A stretch of 64,000 nt of DNA from Leptospira_A sp046736045. GTDB lineage: Bacteria; Spirochaetota; Leptospiria; Leptospirales; Leptospiraceae. Shown one piece after another: positions 42,695 to 50,250 of this stretch (positions within the stretch are counted from its first letter, which is position 1; each line of letters begins with the position of its first letter). Made by a program: the position numbers and the translations under genes. The stretch spans positions 2,170,001-2,234,000 of the forward strand of contig NZ_CP177134.1 in NCBI RefSeq assembly GCF_046736045.1. The letters run 5' to 3'. The notes beneath the pieces are model-generated. The model searched no databases and was not told where the DNA came from. It was given only the letters and a program-made list of their open reading frames with translations.

Positions 42695-42939
42695 AATATA
42701 TCCCTCTGTTCCTTTAACTGGGATACTTCTTTTTCCAAGAATTTGATTCTTTGTTCGGCGGACGTTTTCAGATCTTCGTTCTCGGGTGTTTCCAGATCGA
42801 ATTCCTTTTTCCATCTACCTAACAAGCCATGAGTGATCCCTAATTCTCGACTCAACGCCATTTGGCTTTTGCCGCTTGTTAAAAGAAGTTTTACAGCTTC
42901 CTTTTTGAAATCTGAACTATATTGTTTTCTACTTTTCAT
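42661..42939 (-). CDS. IS3-family transposase OrfA
   Basis: 92 residues, MKSRKQYSSDFKKEAVKLLL, a HTH_Tnp_1 type DNA-binding domain followed by a leucine-rich coil (RIKFLEKEVSQLKEQRDILKKAMG). It ends just past the slippery site. Normal length for the family. Confidence 0.9.
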   Translation of the reverse strand: MKSRKQYSSDFKKEAVKLLLTSGKSQMALSRELGITHGLLGRWKKEFDLETPENEDLKTSAEQRIKFLEKEVSQLKEQRDILKKAMGITLNH

Positions 42940-42999
42940 CGCAACCTTCCTTGTTCTAAAGTTGCCTATTTCTATGTCCACAATATCGGGGGAGGGTCA

Positions 43000-43341
43000 A
43001 TACCATATGATGGAACAGTTATCAGTGCCGGAGGTAATTTAGCAAATACTCCTTACATAAGTTCCTATGGGCAATCAGTTAATCTACAAATTCATGGCGC
43101 AGATGGTAAGCCTACCAATTATGGGTATAGAATTGCACATAACAGTCAGATTTTAGTAGGAGCTGGTGACACAGTAAAAGCTGGACAAGCAGTGAGCTTA
43201 AGTGGGAATTCAGGAAAATCTACGGGGCCTCATACTCATGTGGAAATTATAAAATATAATCCAAAAGAAGATGCTTGGGTAACGATTATCCCATCAAAGC
43301 AAGATTTAGAAGAAATGAAAAGGTTGGGAATTGCAAAATGA
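43000..43341 (+). pseudogene. M23 peptidase C-terminal remnant (cassette 1)
   Basis: About 113 residues starting IPYDGTV at the IS edge. It keeps YGYRIAHN and the HxH metal motif in GPHTHVEI, but lacks the first half of the domain with the HxxxD metal ligands present in the second copy (H534/D538 of the 44333-46312 protein). It is therefore unlikely to be an active endopeptidase. Its TGA overlaps the next ATG (ATGA). Confidence 0.75.
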
Positions 43342-44045
43342 AAAAGTTTATTATGATAATTGCTGTCATATCAATTATTCTAACTAACGGGTGTAAGAAA
43401 GAAGAAGAGGTCAAAGGCCAAACTTTAAGAGAAGCAAAAGAAATTGATCCTGAAAAGGAAAAATCTATTTACTACAGAAATCAATCCCCCAAAAACGGAT
43501 ATTCTAAAGCGGGTAATATAAGTTTTATTGAATTTAAAAATCAACTAACGTATACTAATCCTAATGGTAATTCATATTTGGGGTTACAGGCATTTAGTGG
43601 ATACAGCCAAAAAAATGATGGAAAAATACAACAATCAGAAGTTTTTTTTTCAATCTCATTTGATAATATAACAAAGCCTGAAATCTATTATCAAGAAGGG
43701 ACATTTCGTGCCATCGGTTATTTACAGAAAATCGAATGTATCGAATTTACAGATCAATTTAAAGATTGTAAGCTTTACTTAAAAAATAATGAAGTTTATG
43801 ATGCAGAATTTAAGCCAGAGGGAGAAGTCCTCCTAAAAGTCAAAAATGACTCTTTGTATCTTATTATTCCACTCACATTTGGCACATCAGATTTTTTAGC
43901 ATATAGAAACGAGAACGGAGCAACTTCTCCCGAGTCATTTGAAAGTTTCAAAAAAGCATATAAAGAATACAGAAAAGATAAATTTGCACCACCATTAATG
44001 AAATTTGACTATAAAGAAGAAGATATGAAGATTTATGAAGAGTAA
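43338..44045 (+). CDS. Lipoprotein partner of M23 cassette 1 (candidate immunity protein)
   Basis: 235 residues. Lipobox ILTNGC (cysteine 19), then a charged tether. Paralogue of 46309-47016 with the same length. The C-terminal half is nearly identical (IECIEFTDQFKDCKLYL; YLIIPLTFGTSDFLAYRNENG), while the first half differs more. ATGA overlap with an M23 peptidase and membrane anchoring in the periplasm fit an immunity role against a wall hydrolase, but this is inference. Alternatives are a lipoprotein cofactor or substrate adaptor. Confidence 0.6.
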   Translation: MKKFIMIIAVISIILTNGCKKEEEVKGQTLREAKEIDPEKEKSIYYRNQSPKNGYSKAGNISFIEFKNQLTYTNPNGNSYLGLQAFSGYSQKNDGKIQQSEVFFSISFDNITKPEIYYQEGTFRAIGYLQKIECIEFTDQFKDCKLYLKNNEVYDAEFKPEGEVLLKVKNDSLYLIIPLTFGTSDFLAYRNENGATSPESFESFKKAYKEYRKDKFAPPLMKFDYKEEDMKIYEE

Positions 44046-44069
44046 TTATATTGAAATTATAAATTAATT

Positions 44070-44320
44070 TCCCCGCGCCAGTGATCGCAGCGTAAATCCT
44101 TTGCTTCGCAAAGATTGAAGCGGAGAGCACGGTCGGTTAGAGGAAAAGAGGAATTGGAAAAGAAAAAATGCGAGGCGCCCAGAGAAAAATAACAATAGAT
44201 AACGTGTTTCTTCTCTTAAAAGCAAGGGAGATGTTTCTCGCGGTGACGGAGGCAGGAAGCCGGAGTTTGCGAATCGTAACATGGATGTTACGTGAGCAAG
44301 AGCGAGTAACATCGGACGTT
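44070..44320 (+). repeat. 250-bp cassette-end repeat, copy 1
   Basis: About 96% identical to 47032-47281. It starts TCCCCGCGCCAGTGATCGCA and ends CATCGGACGTT. Inside are CTTTGC-TTC-GCAAAG, an internal GAGGCGCC, and two alternative hairpins sharing one arm: CGTAACAT-GG-ATGTTACG (44275-44292) and GATGTTAC...GTAACATC (44284-44313). The sequence before and after differs between copies, so these are the repeat edges. Confidence 0.8.
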
Positions 44321-44332
44321 GGTTGGGGTGGT

Positions 44333-46312
44333 ATGATCGGGTTAGGAAATGCCTCAACGAATGTAAATATTGGTTTTTCTCAAAGAGGAAATACAACGAT
44401 CTCCGGTTCTGCGAATACAGGAGTTAGCGGGATACAAGGAACATTCAGTACTACAACAAACGGTGCTACTTCCATTGGTGGTAACTACAACATGGGTAAC
44501 GGACCGAGAGATGGTTGGAATTTGGGTGCAAACTACGACATCAATGGTGGAGGGATGTCCGGAAGTGTGGGATATACAGATCCAATCACAGGACTTGGAC
44601 TTACTTCTAATATAAATGGAAACGGATTATCCACTTCCGTACAAGTCAACGGAATCAATATGGCAACGAATGGGCCGGATGGGTTTAACTTTGATGAGAT
44701 GAACTGGGCGGAACAAAACATCAACCTAGCACAAGATAGAGGGAATACTCTACAAGAGAATCGACAGCTAAAAGCTGATGGGGTTGCAAATCCAGAGAGT
44801 TTATCTCCAGCGGAGAGAAATCAAAGGTTAGCGGATATTAATCGAAGGAATGAAAACGCGCAACTAGCGGCAGATGGAACAAGAAGTGCCGAAGACATAG
44901 CGAATATGAGTCCTGAGGCGAGAGAGGCTGCGCTTAATCGGATCAATGGGAACATCTCAATCAATGATATACCTGGACTGATCTTGGGGGGTGTTGGTAC
45001 AGTCTTTGGAAGTGCGTTAGCTTTTGTGGGGTTAGGTGGGTCTGCAAGTGGAACTACACCTACTTCTAATGGTCGACCGATTGCTCAGGTTCTTGCCAGG
45101 AAAGAGGATGCAGTTGGTGGAACAAAAAATGATGGGGAAAGCGGTACTACGGATGGTAAAAGTAATAATGGAACAGATGCTACAAACTATCCTGCATTGC
45201 CAGAGAAAATCACTGTTAGTAGTACTGAATATTCGATAAGTGATTCGCAGTTACGCGATGTTTCTAAGTTAAAGCAAACGATAGAAAATGGTTCAATTAA
45301 AGATCCTACAAATCTTAAAAAACTCGAATCTTTACAGAATAACGTTAACGATATACAAACCCGTATTGATGGTAATCAAAATACGATAGAAGGTTTAATA
45401 TCACATGCGACTAGTATGGCAGAGATTTTTAGAACGGATGGAACATCCCAAAAATCAATGGATGCTTTTTATAAAGAGAATAATAATTTGATTCGTAAAA
45501 TTGCGATGGAGAATGATCAATTTTATAAAGATTTGACTGCTTCCAAACAAACATTAGCAAAAGAAACATTTTTGATGAAAGTTCAGGAGAACTCTAGCTT
45601 AAATACGAATTTCAAAGTAGGCGATGACATGCAAAGGCAAGCAGTCTACGATTTATTTAATAGTTCGATTCAACAAAGACAAATTGCGGCTGCAAGCTAT
45701 TTATATGATAACAAGGTGACTTTTGGAAGAACCGAACCATTAGGAACCGCTCAACTCGTCCCTAGGGAGATTCATACAAATAATGATCCTAATTTATTAC
45801 CTGGACAAGGGTATACAAGGATTGAAAAAATAGGTGGCTATGAAGTTCCTATGCCTGGATTACCTGGAGTAAATCCATCTAGTGGTTTTGGCAATCGAAT
45901 TGATCCAGTCACAGGTAAACCTAATAGTGGACATGGAGCCATCGATATTCCAACGCCAGAAGGTACCAGAATTGCAATACCATATGATGGAACAGTTGTC
46001 AAAGTTACAGGTGAGCCTGAAAATACTCTTTATCAACGTTCACATGGCCAAGCAGTAACAATTCAAATTAATGGCTTAGATGGTACGCCAAGCAATTATG
46101 GATATAGAATTGCACATAATAGTCGAATTATAGTAACGGAGGGTGCTCATGTACAAGCGGGACAGGCAGTAAGTTTGAGTGGTAACTCAGGAAGATCGAC
46201 CGATCCTCATACTCATGTGGAAATTGTAAAATGGAATGGAAAAGAATGGGGCAGTATTGTTCCATCAAAACAAGATTTGGAAGAAATGAAGAAGCTAGGA
46301 ATTGCAAAATGA
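44333..46312 (+). CDS. Large protein fragment with M23 peptidase domain (cassette 2, candidate effector)
   Basis: 659 residues from the first ATG after the repeat; the frame also runs back through the repeat to 44168, which I regard as chance. The N-terminal ~140 residues are Gly/Asn-rich repeats (NYNMGNGPRDGWNLGANYD), then charged helical segments, a hydrophobic stretch (PGLILGGVGTVFGSALAFVGLGG), a coil, and a complete M23 domain with H534/D538 and H626/H628. M23 enzymes cut peptide cross-bridges of the cell wall. No signal peptide is visible: it looks like the C-terminal part of a larger secreted protein placed here as an orphan module. Confidence 0.65.
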   Translation: MIGLGNASTNVNIGFSQRGNTTISGSANTGVSGIQGTFSTTTNGATSIGGNYNMGNGPRDGWNLGANYDINGGGMSGSVGYTDPITGLGLTSNINGNGLSTSVQVNGINMATNGPDGFNFDEMNWAEQNINLAQDRGNTLQENRQLKADGVANPESLSPAERNQRLADINRRNENAQLAADGTRSAEDIANMSPEAREAALNRINGNISINDIPGLILGGVGTVFGSALAFVGLGGSASGTTPTSNGRPIAQVLARKEDAVGGTKNDGESGTTDGKSNNGTDATNYPALPEKITVSSTEYSISDSQLRDVSKLKQTIENGSIKDPTNLKKLESLQNNVNDIQTRIDGNQNTIEGLISHATSMAEIFRTDGTSQKSMDAFYKENNNLIRKIAMENDQFYKDLTASKQTLAKETFLMKVQENSSLNTNFKVGDDMQRQAVYDLFNSSIQQRQIAAASYLYDNKVTFGRTEPLGTAQLVPREIHTNNDPNLLPGQGYTRIEKIGGYEVPMPGLPGVNPSSGFGNRIDPVTGKPNSGHGAIDIPTPEGTRIAIPYDGTVVKVTGEPENTLYQRSHGQAVTIQINGLDGTPSNYGYRIAHNSRIIVTEGAHVQAGQAVSLSGNSGRSTDPHTHVEIVKWNGKEWGSIVPSKQDLEEMKKLGIAK

Positions 46313-47016
46313 AAAAATTTATAGAGCTAATTATAATATCTTTCATCTTTATTTTAGGATGCAAAAAAGAAGAACCAATTGTTGCAGAACAACCAAAGCA
46401 AACAAAGGTTGAAGAAATAGACAGAGAAAAAGGAGGGTCTATTTATTTTAGACATCAGTCTAAAAAGGATGAATATTATAAATATACTTCAATAAGTTTT
46501 GCTAAGTTTAAAGACAATTTGATACATCCAAATGATATATCAGGTATTCTTAGCTTAGAGGCATTTGATGGGGGAAGCCAAAGAAAAGACGGTAAGATAA
46601 ATCAATCAGAGACATTCTTATCTTTAGATTTTAAAGATATAAAGCAACCAGAACTTCATTATGAAGAAGGAATGTTTCGTGCTATCGGGTATTTACGAAA
46701 AATCGAATGTATCGAATTTACAGATCAATTTAAAGACTGTAAGCTTTATTTAAAAAATAACGAAGTTTATGACGCAGAATTTAAACCAGAGGGAGAAATC
46801 CTCTTAAAAGTCAAAAACAACTCTTTATATCTTATTATCCCACTCACATATGGCACATCAGATTTCTTAGCCTATCGAAATGAGAATGGCCCATCCTCTC
46901 CTGAGTCATTTGAAAGTTTCAAAAAAGCATACAACGAATATAGAAAAGATAAATTCGCACCGCCATTAGAGAAATTTGACTATAAAGAAGAAGATATGAA
47001 GGTTTATGAAGAGTAA
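46309..47016 (+). CDS. Lipoprotein partner of M23 cassette 2 (candidate immunity protein)
   Basis: 235 residues. Lipobox FILGC (cysteine 18). It overlaps the M23 gene by ATGA exactly as in cassette 1. Its paralogue at 43338 is nearly identical from the middle on and more divergent before, a mosaic pattern. Acidic and basic residues alternate near the end (KKAYNEYRKDKFAPP). If this is an immunity protein, the variable N-terminal half would determine specificity. Confidence 0.6.
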   Translation: MKKFIELIIISFIFILGCKKEEPIVAEQPKQTKVEEIDREKGGSIYFRHQSKKDEYYKYTSISFAKFKDNLIHPNDISGILSLEAFDGGSQRKDGKINQSETFLSLDFKDIKQPELHYEEGMFRAIGYLRKIECIEFTDQFKDCKLYLKNNEVYDAEFKPEGEILLKVKNNSLYLIIPLTYGTSDFLAYRNENGPSSPESFESFKKAYNEYRKDKFAPPLEKFDYKEEDMKVYEE

Positions 47017-47031
47017 TATATAAGTATAACC

Positions 47032-47281
47032 TCCCCGCGCCAGTGATCGCAGCGTAAATCCTTTGCTTCGCAAAGATTGAAGCGAAGAGCACGGTCGGTT
47101 AGAGGAAAAGAGGAATTGGAAAAGAAAGATGCGAGGCGCTCAGAGAAACATAACAATAGATAAAGTTTCTTTTCTCTTAAAAGCAAGGGAGATGTTTCTC
47201 GCGGTGACGGAGGCAGGAAGCCGGAGTTTGCGAATCGTAACACGGATGTTACGTGAGCAAGAGCGAGTAACATCGGACGTT
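47032..47281 (+). repeat. 250-bp cassette-end repeat, copy 2
   Basis: Pairs with 44070-44320. Here ACATAAC (47148-47154) and GTTATGT (47279-47285) form exact inverted 7-mers 138 bp apart; copy 1 lacks this pairing because the bases after its end differ. It follows the second lipoprotein by 15 bp, and an IS481-like element begins 21 bp after it. Confidence 0.8.
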
Positions 47282-47302
47282 ATGTACAGAGATAGTATTC
47301 GC

Positions 47303-48390
47303 CAGTCACAATCCTCTAACTTTACTTAGGTTAAATGTCTTTTACCGGTTCTTGTTGTAATTCTCGACATCCCTCAAGGAAAACTTGATAAGGAATTCTT
47401 CCATTCATGTTTCTGCCTTGGTGGGATCTTTCCGTATTGTAAAATTTGAGATAGACTTGTAAGTCTTTATCCATCTCTTCAACGGTTTCATAAAAATTAG
47501 TTCTACCTGCAACTCGGAAGTGTTCATCGAGCAAAGTTCTATGAAGTCTCTCCACATATCCGTTGCTTTGTGGTCTTCTGACTTTTGTAGTTCTATGTTC
47601 AATGTCTTCTAATTGTAAAAAAAGTTCAAAAGGATGTTGATCTTCTCTTCTACAATATTCACGTCCATTGTCGGTAAGAATCGTTTTGATAGGAATGTTG
47701 TGCTCTTCAAAAAAAGGAAGAACTTCATTGTTTAAAGTTTGCACTGTTGTGATCGGCATCTTGGATGTATGAAGTGTTCCCCATGCATATCTGGAATGAC
47801 AATCGATTACTGTTTGCAAATAGACTCTTCCTATTCCTTTCAAAGTTCCTACCATGAAGGTATCCATAGAGACCAAATCCCCTGTAAAATCAGCCTGAAT
47901 GTGTCTATCCCGGTATTCCGGGTTAAATCTTTCCAAGAGTCGGATTTGGTTCTCATTCAGCTCAATCGGATTTTCTTTGAGATGCTGATCGAGTCTTAAC
48001 AGTCTTTGATGTTTGGTGAGAAGTTTGGTTCTAGTCCATACACCTCTGACTCCTCCCGAACTAACTCTATGACCTTTCAAATTTAACTGTTGTGCTACCC
48101 GAACGGAACCATGAGTAGGGTTTGTTGCTCCTGACACTCTGTCGATAAGTCCTTCCGAACCAAACGTCTGGTAGTTTCTTCGGATCTCGTAGAACTGTTG
48201 CCTCGAGTAACCCATGATCTTACAGGCTTTGCTTACATTGCTCAACTCATTGGCTAGTTCCAACAAATTTAGCTTTCTTCTCGCTGATTTGGTGCTTACG
48301 TTGGTATTGGTGGTGGTCATGCGTCTTCCCTCCTAGGAAATGACTTTGTGGTAAAAATCATTTTTCCGTTTAGAGGATGCGTGACCACTG
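47303..48390 (-). mobile_element. IS481-like insertion sequence
   Basis: A single transposase gene with related ends: left CAGTCACAATCCTCTAA, right end (read inward) CAGTGGTCACGCATCCTCTAA, sharing GTCAC and ATCCTCTAA. No clear target duplication was found. It lies between the 250-bp repeat and the 35-bp repeat at 48395, so it may have jumped into a repeat cluster. Ends are approximate. Confidence 0.7.
47331..48320 (-). CDS. IS481-family transposase, possibly internally shortened
   Basis: 329 residues. HTH region NELSNVSKACKIMGYSRQQFYEIRRNY (about 25-51), DDE core with HIQADFTGDLVSMDTF, TILTDNGREYC and SNGYVERLHRTLLDEHF. Family members have ~25-30 residues between the second HTH and the HGSVRVAQQL segment; here GATNP runs directly into THGSVRV, suggesting an in-frame deletion. 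It may therefore be inactive. Confidence 0.8.
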   Translation of the reverse strand: MTTTNTNVSTKSARRKLNLLELANELSNVSKACKIMGYSRQQFYEIRRNYQTFGSEGLIDRVSGATNPTHGSVRVAQQLNLKGHRVSSGGVRGVWTRTKLLTKHQRLLRLDQHLKENPIELNENQIRLLERFNPEYRDRHIQADFTGDLVSMDTFMVGTLKGIGRVYLQTVIDCHSRYAWGTLHTSKMPITTVQTLNNEVLPFFEEHNIPIKTILTDNGREYCRREDQHPFELFLQLEDIEHRTTKVRRPQSNGYVERLHRTLLDEHFRVAGRTNFYETVEEMDKDLQVYLKFYNTERSHQGRNMNGRIPYQVFLEGCRELQQEPVKDI

Positions 48391-48394
48391 CCTC

Positions 48395-48429
48395 CACCTA
48401 ATACATCCGAGGCGCCAATCAATGAAAAC
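48395..48429 (+). repeat. 35-bp repeat identical to 32441-32475
   Basis: Begins CACCTAATACATCCGAGGCG and runs 35 bp; only this right end of the GCGCC/GGCGC element is present, presumably because the IS481-like element replaced the rest. Confidence 0.7.
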
Positions 48430-48436
48430 CGGAAAC

Positions 48437-48865
48437 TCAAATAGAAGATATTGACCGGGTGGATTTTTCTTTTTTAGGGAAGGCACCGATGATAGCGCCC
48501 GCAATCAGAAATGTCAATAGATCATAACAGGAATCTATCAGCAGAGTTCTTTGGGAAAGATGAGCGTAATACGTATGCATGGTTGATTCGAATACGGAAA
48601 AAAACAGAAAGAATAAAAATCCGTATCTTAACCCTGTAACAAGCGTTCGCACACCTATTTGACGGAAGATCCATGCTGTTCCGAGGGAGAGAAAGATAGA
48701 AGAAAGGATTCCCGTCACGTAGGGAACGGGGTCACCCGCACTTGCTTCAAAATCGGCACGGGTTTTTCCGAGAGATTCCGCCCATGCTCCGCCCAGGATT
48801 CCATAATAGACCGCGCCGACGGCTTGTTGCACTAATACCGAAATGAAAATTGCGACTGAGTTCAT
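48437..48865 (-). CDS. DUF1761-like membrane protein
   Basis: 142 residues with four TM helices. The start (VLVQQAVGAVYYGILGGAWAESLG) matches the DUF1761 pattern of a conserved YYGxLGxxW. Its function is unknown. Divergent from the Nramp-like gene (123-bp gap). Confidence 0.7.
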   Translation of the reverse strand: MNSVAIFISVLVQQAVGAVYYGILGGAWAESLGKTRADFEASAGDPVPYVTGILSSIFLSLGTAWIFRQIGVRTLVTGLRYGFLFFLFFSVFESTMHTYYAHLSQRTLLIDSCYDLLTFLIAGAIIGAFPKKEKSTRSISSI

Positions 48866-48988
48866 AATCCTTCTTTCCCTTCTTTTGATTTTGTAGGGAA
48901 GATTGGGCGCCTTATTATAAAAAAAACAATCAAATTTTCAGATTTAGCTTTGCCGGTAAACCAAAGTAGTAGATACGGATAAGAATCT

Positions 48989-50245
48989 ATGAGCAAATTG
49001 CAAACTTTCTTCAAATACTTCGGACCCGGGCTTATGTATGCCGGAGCGGCAGTGGGAGTTTCCCATCTGGTACAATCCACACGGGCCGGAGCGGTTTACG
49101 GTTATGAACTTTTAGGTGTGGTTATATTTGCAAATATCATAAAGTTCCCATTTTTCGAAATCGGAACCCGTTATACGATTGTTACAGGCAAATCCCTTTT
49201 GGACGGATATCAGAATTTGGGAAGATGGCCGATTTGGATCTTCTTTATCATTTCTCTAGGAACCATGTGTGTGATTGTCGCAACTGTAACACTTGTTACG
49301 TCGGGATTGTTTGCAACGATTCTCGGTGTTGAAATCCAGCCGTGGTTGCTTTGTGCCCTTATTTTGAGTTTTTGTTTTATACTTCTTGCGGTTGGTAAAT
49401 ATTCTGCTTTGGACAAGTTGATGAAATGGATTGTCATCGGTCTTACCATCACAACCATTCTCGCAGTGTTCTTTTCTTTTTTTGCAAATGTTCCCAAACT
49501 ATCCACTCCGGCAAAAAGTTTTTCTTTGTCGGATGCTGTGGATGTTTCCTTTTTGATCGCACTTATGGGTTGGATGCCGATCCCGATTGAAGCTGCTGTT
49601 TGGCAATCGGACTGGACTTTGGCAAAAAAAGAGGAGAACGGAGGAGAGCTTCCTCCCATGAAATGGGCGTTACTCGACTTTCATATAGGGTATTGGGGAA
49701 CGACTGTGCTCGCCGTTTTTTTTCTGATCCTCGGATCGAATATGATGTACAATACAGGCGGTACATTTTCCACCAATGCGGTTACTTTCGCATCCGAATT
49801 GATTCGTCTTTATACATCATCTCTCGGTTCCTGGGCTTATCCGATCATTTTGCTCGCCGCATTTTTTACTATGTTTTCCACCACGCTTACTTGTTTCGAT
49901 GCTTACCCTAGGGTAGTTGCAAACGCAAGTCAAAGAGTCATTCCCCGCCTTGCATCTGTTTCGCGGGAAAAATTGTATTGGATTTGGATCGTAGTCGTTG
50001 CTTTGGGCTCTGTCGGGATTTTGGCATTTTTTCTCACAAGCATGAAAGGACTGGTCGATTTTGCGACTACGGTTTCTTTTTTAAATGCACCGATACTTGC
50101 ATTGATTCATCACTTGATTCTGTTTGGAAAAGACATTCCTAAAGAACACAGACCTTCTCCTTTTGTGAATTTGCTTTCCTGGTTTGGAATTGTTTTTCTG
50201 TTCGGATTTTCCATTTACTTCCTTCAGGTTCGTTTCTTTTCTTAG
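48989..50245 (+). CDS. Nramp-superfamily transporter with non-canonical metal site
   Basis: 418 residues, about eleven TM helices. GPGLMYAGAAVGVSHLVQSTRAGAVYGY (about 10-37) occupies the position of TM1, where classical Nramp proteins have DPGN; here the Asp and Asn are absent. The TM6 MPHN motif is replaced by MPIPIE. Known relatives without these ligands carry other substrates, such as magnesium, or an organic solute. It is followed after 5 bp by an NhaC-type antiporter. Confidence 0.75.
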   Translation: MSKLQTFFKYFGPGLMYAGAAVGVSHLVQSTRAGAVYGYELLGVVIFANIIKFPFFEIGTRYTIVTGKSLLDGYQNLGRWPIWIFFIISLGTMCVIVATVTLVTSGLFATILGVEIQPWLLCALILSFCFILLAVGKYSALDKLMKWIVIGLTITTILAVFFSFFANVPKLSTPAKSFSLSDAVDVSFLIALMGWMPIPIEAAVWQSDWTLAKKEENGGELPPMKWALLDFHIGYWGTTVLAVFFLILGSNMMYNTGGTFSTNAVTFASELIRLYTSSLGSWAYPIILLAAFFTMFSTTLTCFDAYPRVVANASQRVIPRLASVSREKLYWIWIVVVALGSVGILAFFLTSMKGLVDFATTVSFLNAPILALIHHLILFGKDIPKEHRPSPFVNLLSWFGIVFLFGFSIYFLQVRFFS

Positions 50246-50250
50246 CAAAA

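Larger units (their letters stand above)
41759..42999 (-). mobile_element. Complete IS3-family insertion sequence
   Basis: 1,241 bp bounded by 25-bp inverted repeats: left TGACCATCCCCCGATATT..., right end, read inward, TGACCCTCCCCCGATATT..., both ending TGTGGACA, with one mismatch. The TGA...TCA ends suit the family. No 3-4-bp direct repeat flanks it (CAAC on the left, ATAC on the right), so insertion was followed by a deletion or it arose by recombination between copies. Confidence 0.9.

Noticed and set aside
44168..44332. In-frame extension of the M23 protein through the 250-bp repeat
   Set aside because: The same repeat at 47129 is open in a like frame without joining any gene, so translation across it is probably chance.
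47148..47285. Genuine integron attC site
   Set aside because: The outer 7-mers are inverted and the length fits, but GTTATGT does not strictly match the GTTRRRY core, the interior is not palindromic as attC requires, and no integrase is in the window. Kept only as a speculation.
47129..47329. Short plus-strand frame covering the second 250-bp repeat
   Set aside because: Consists of repeat and IS edge only; no codon pattern or partner.
31680..48430. Prophage or CRISPR explanation for the repeat-rich region
   Set aside because: No phage structural genes, integrase, cas genes or regularly spaced short repeats are present; insertion sequences and dispersed repeats explain it better.
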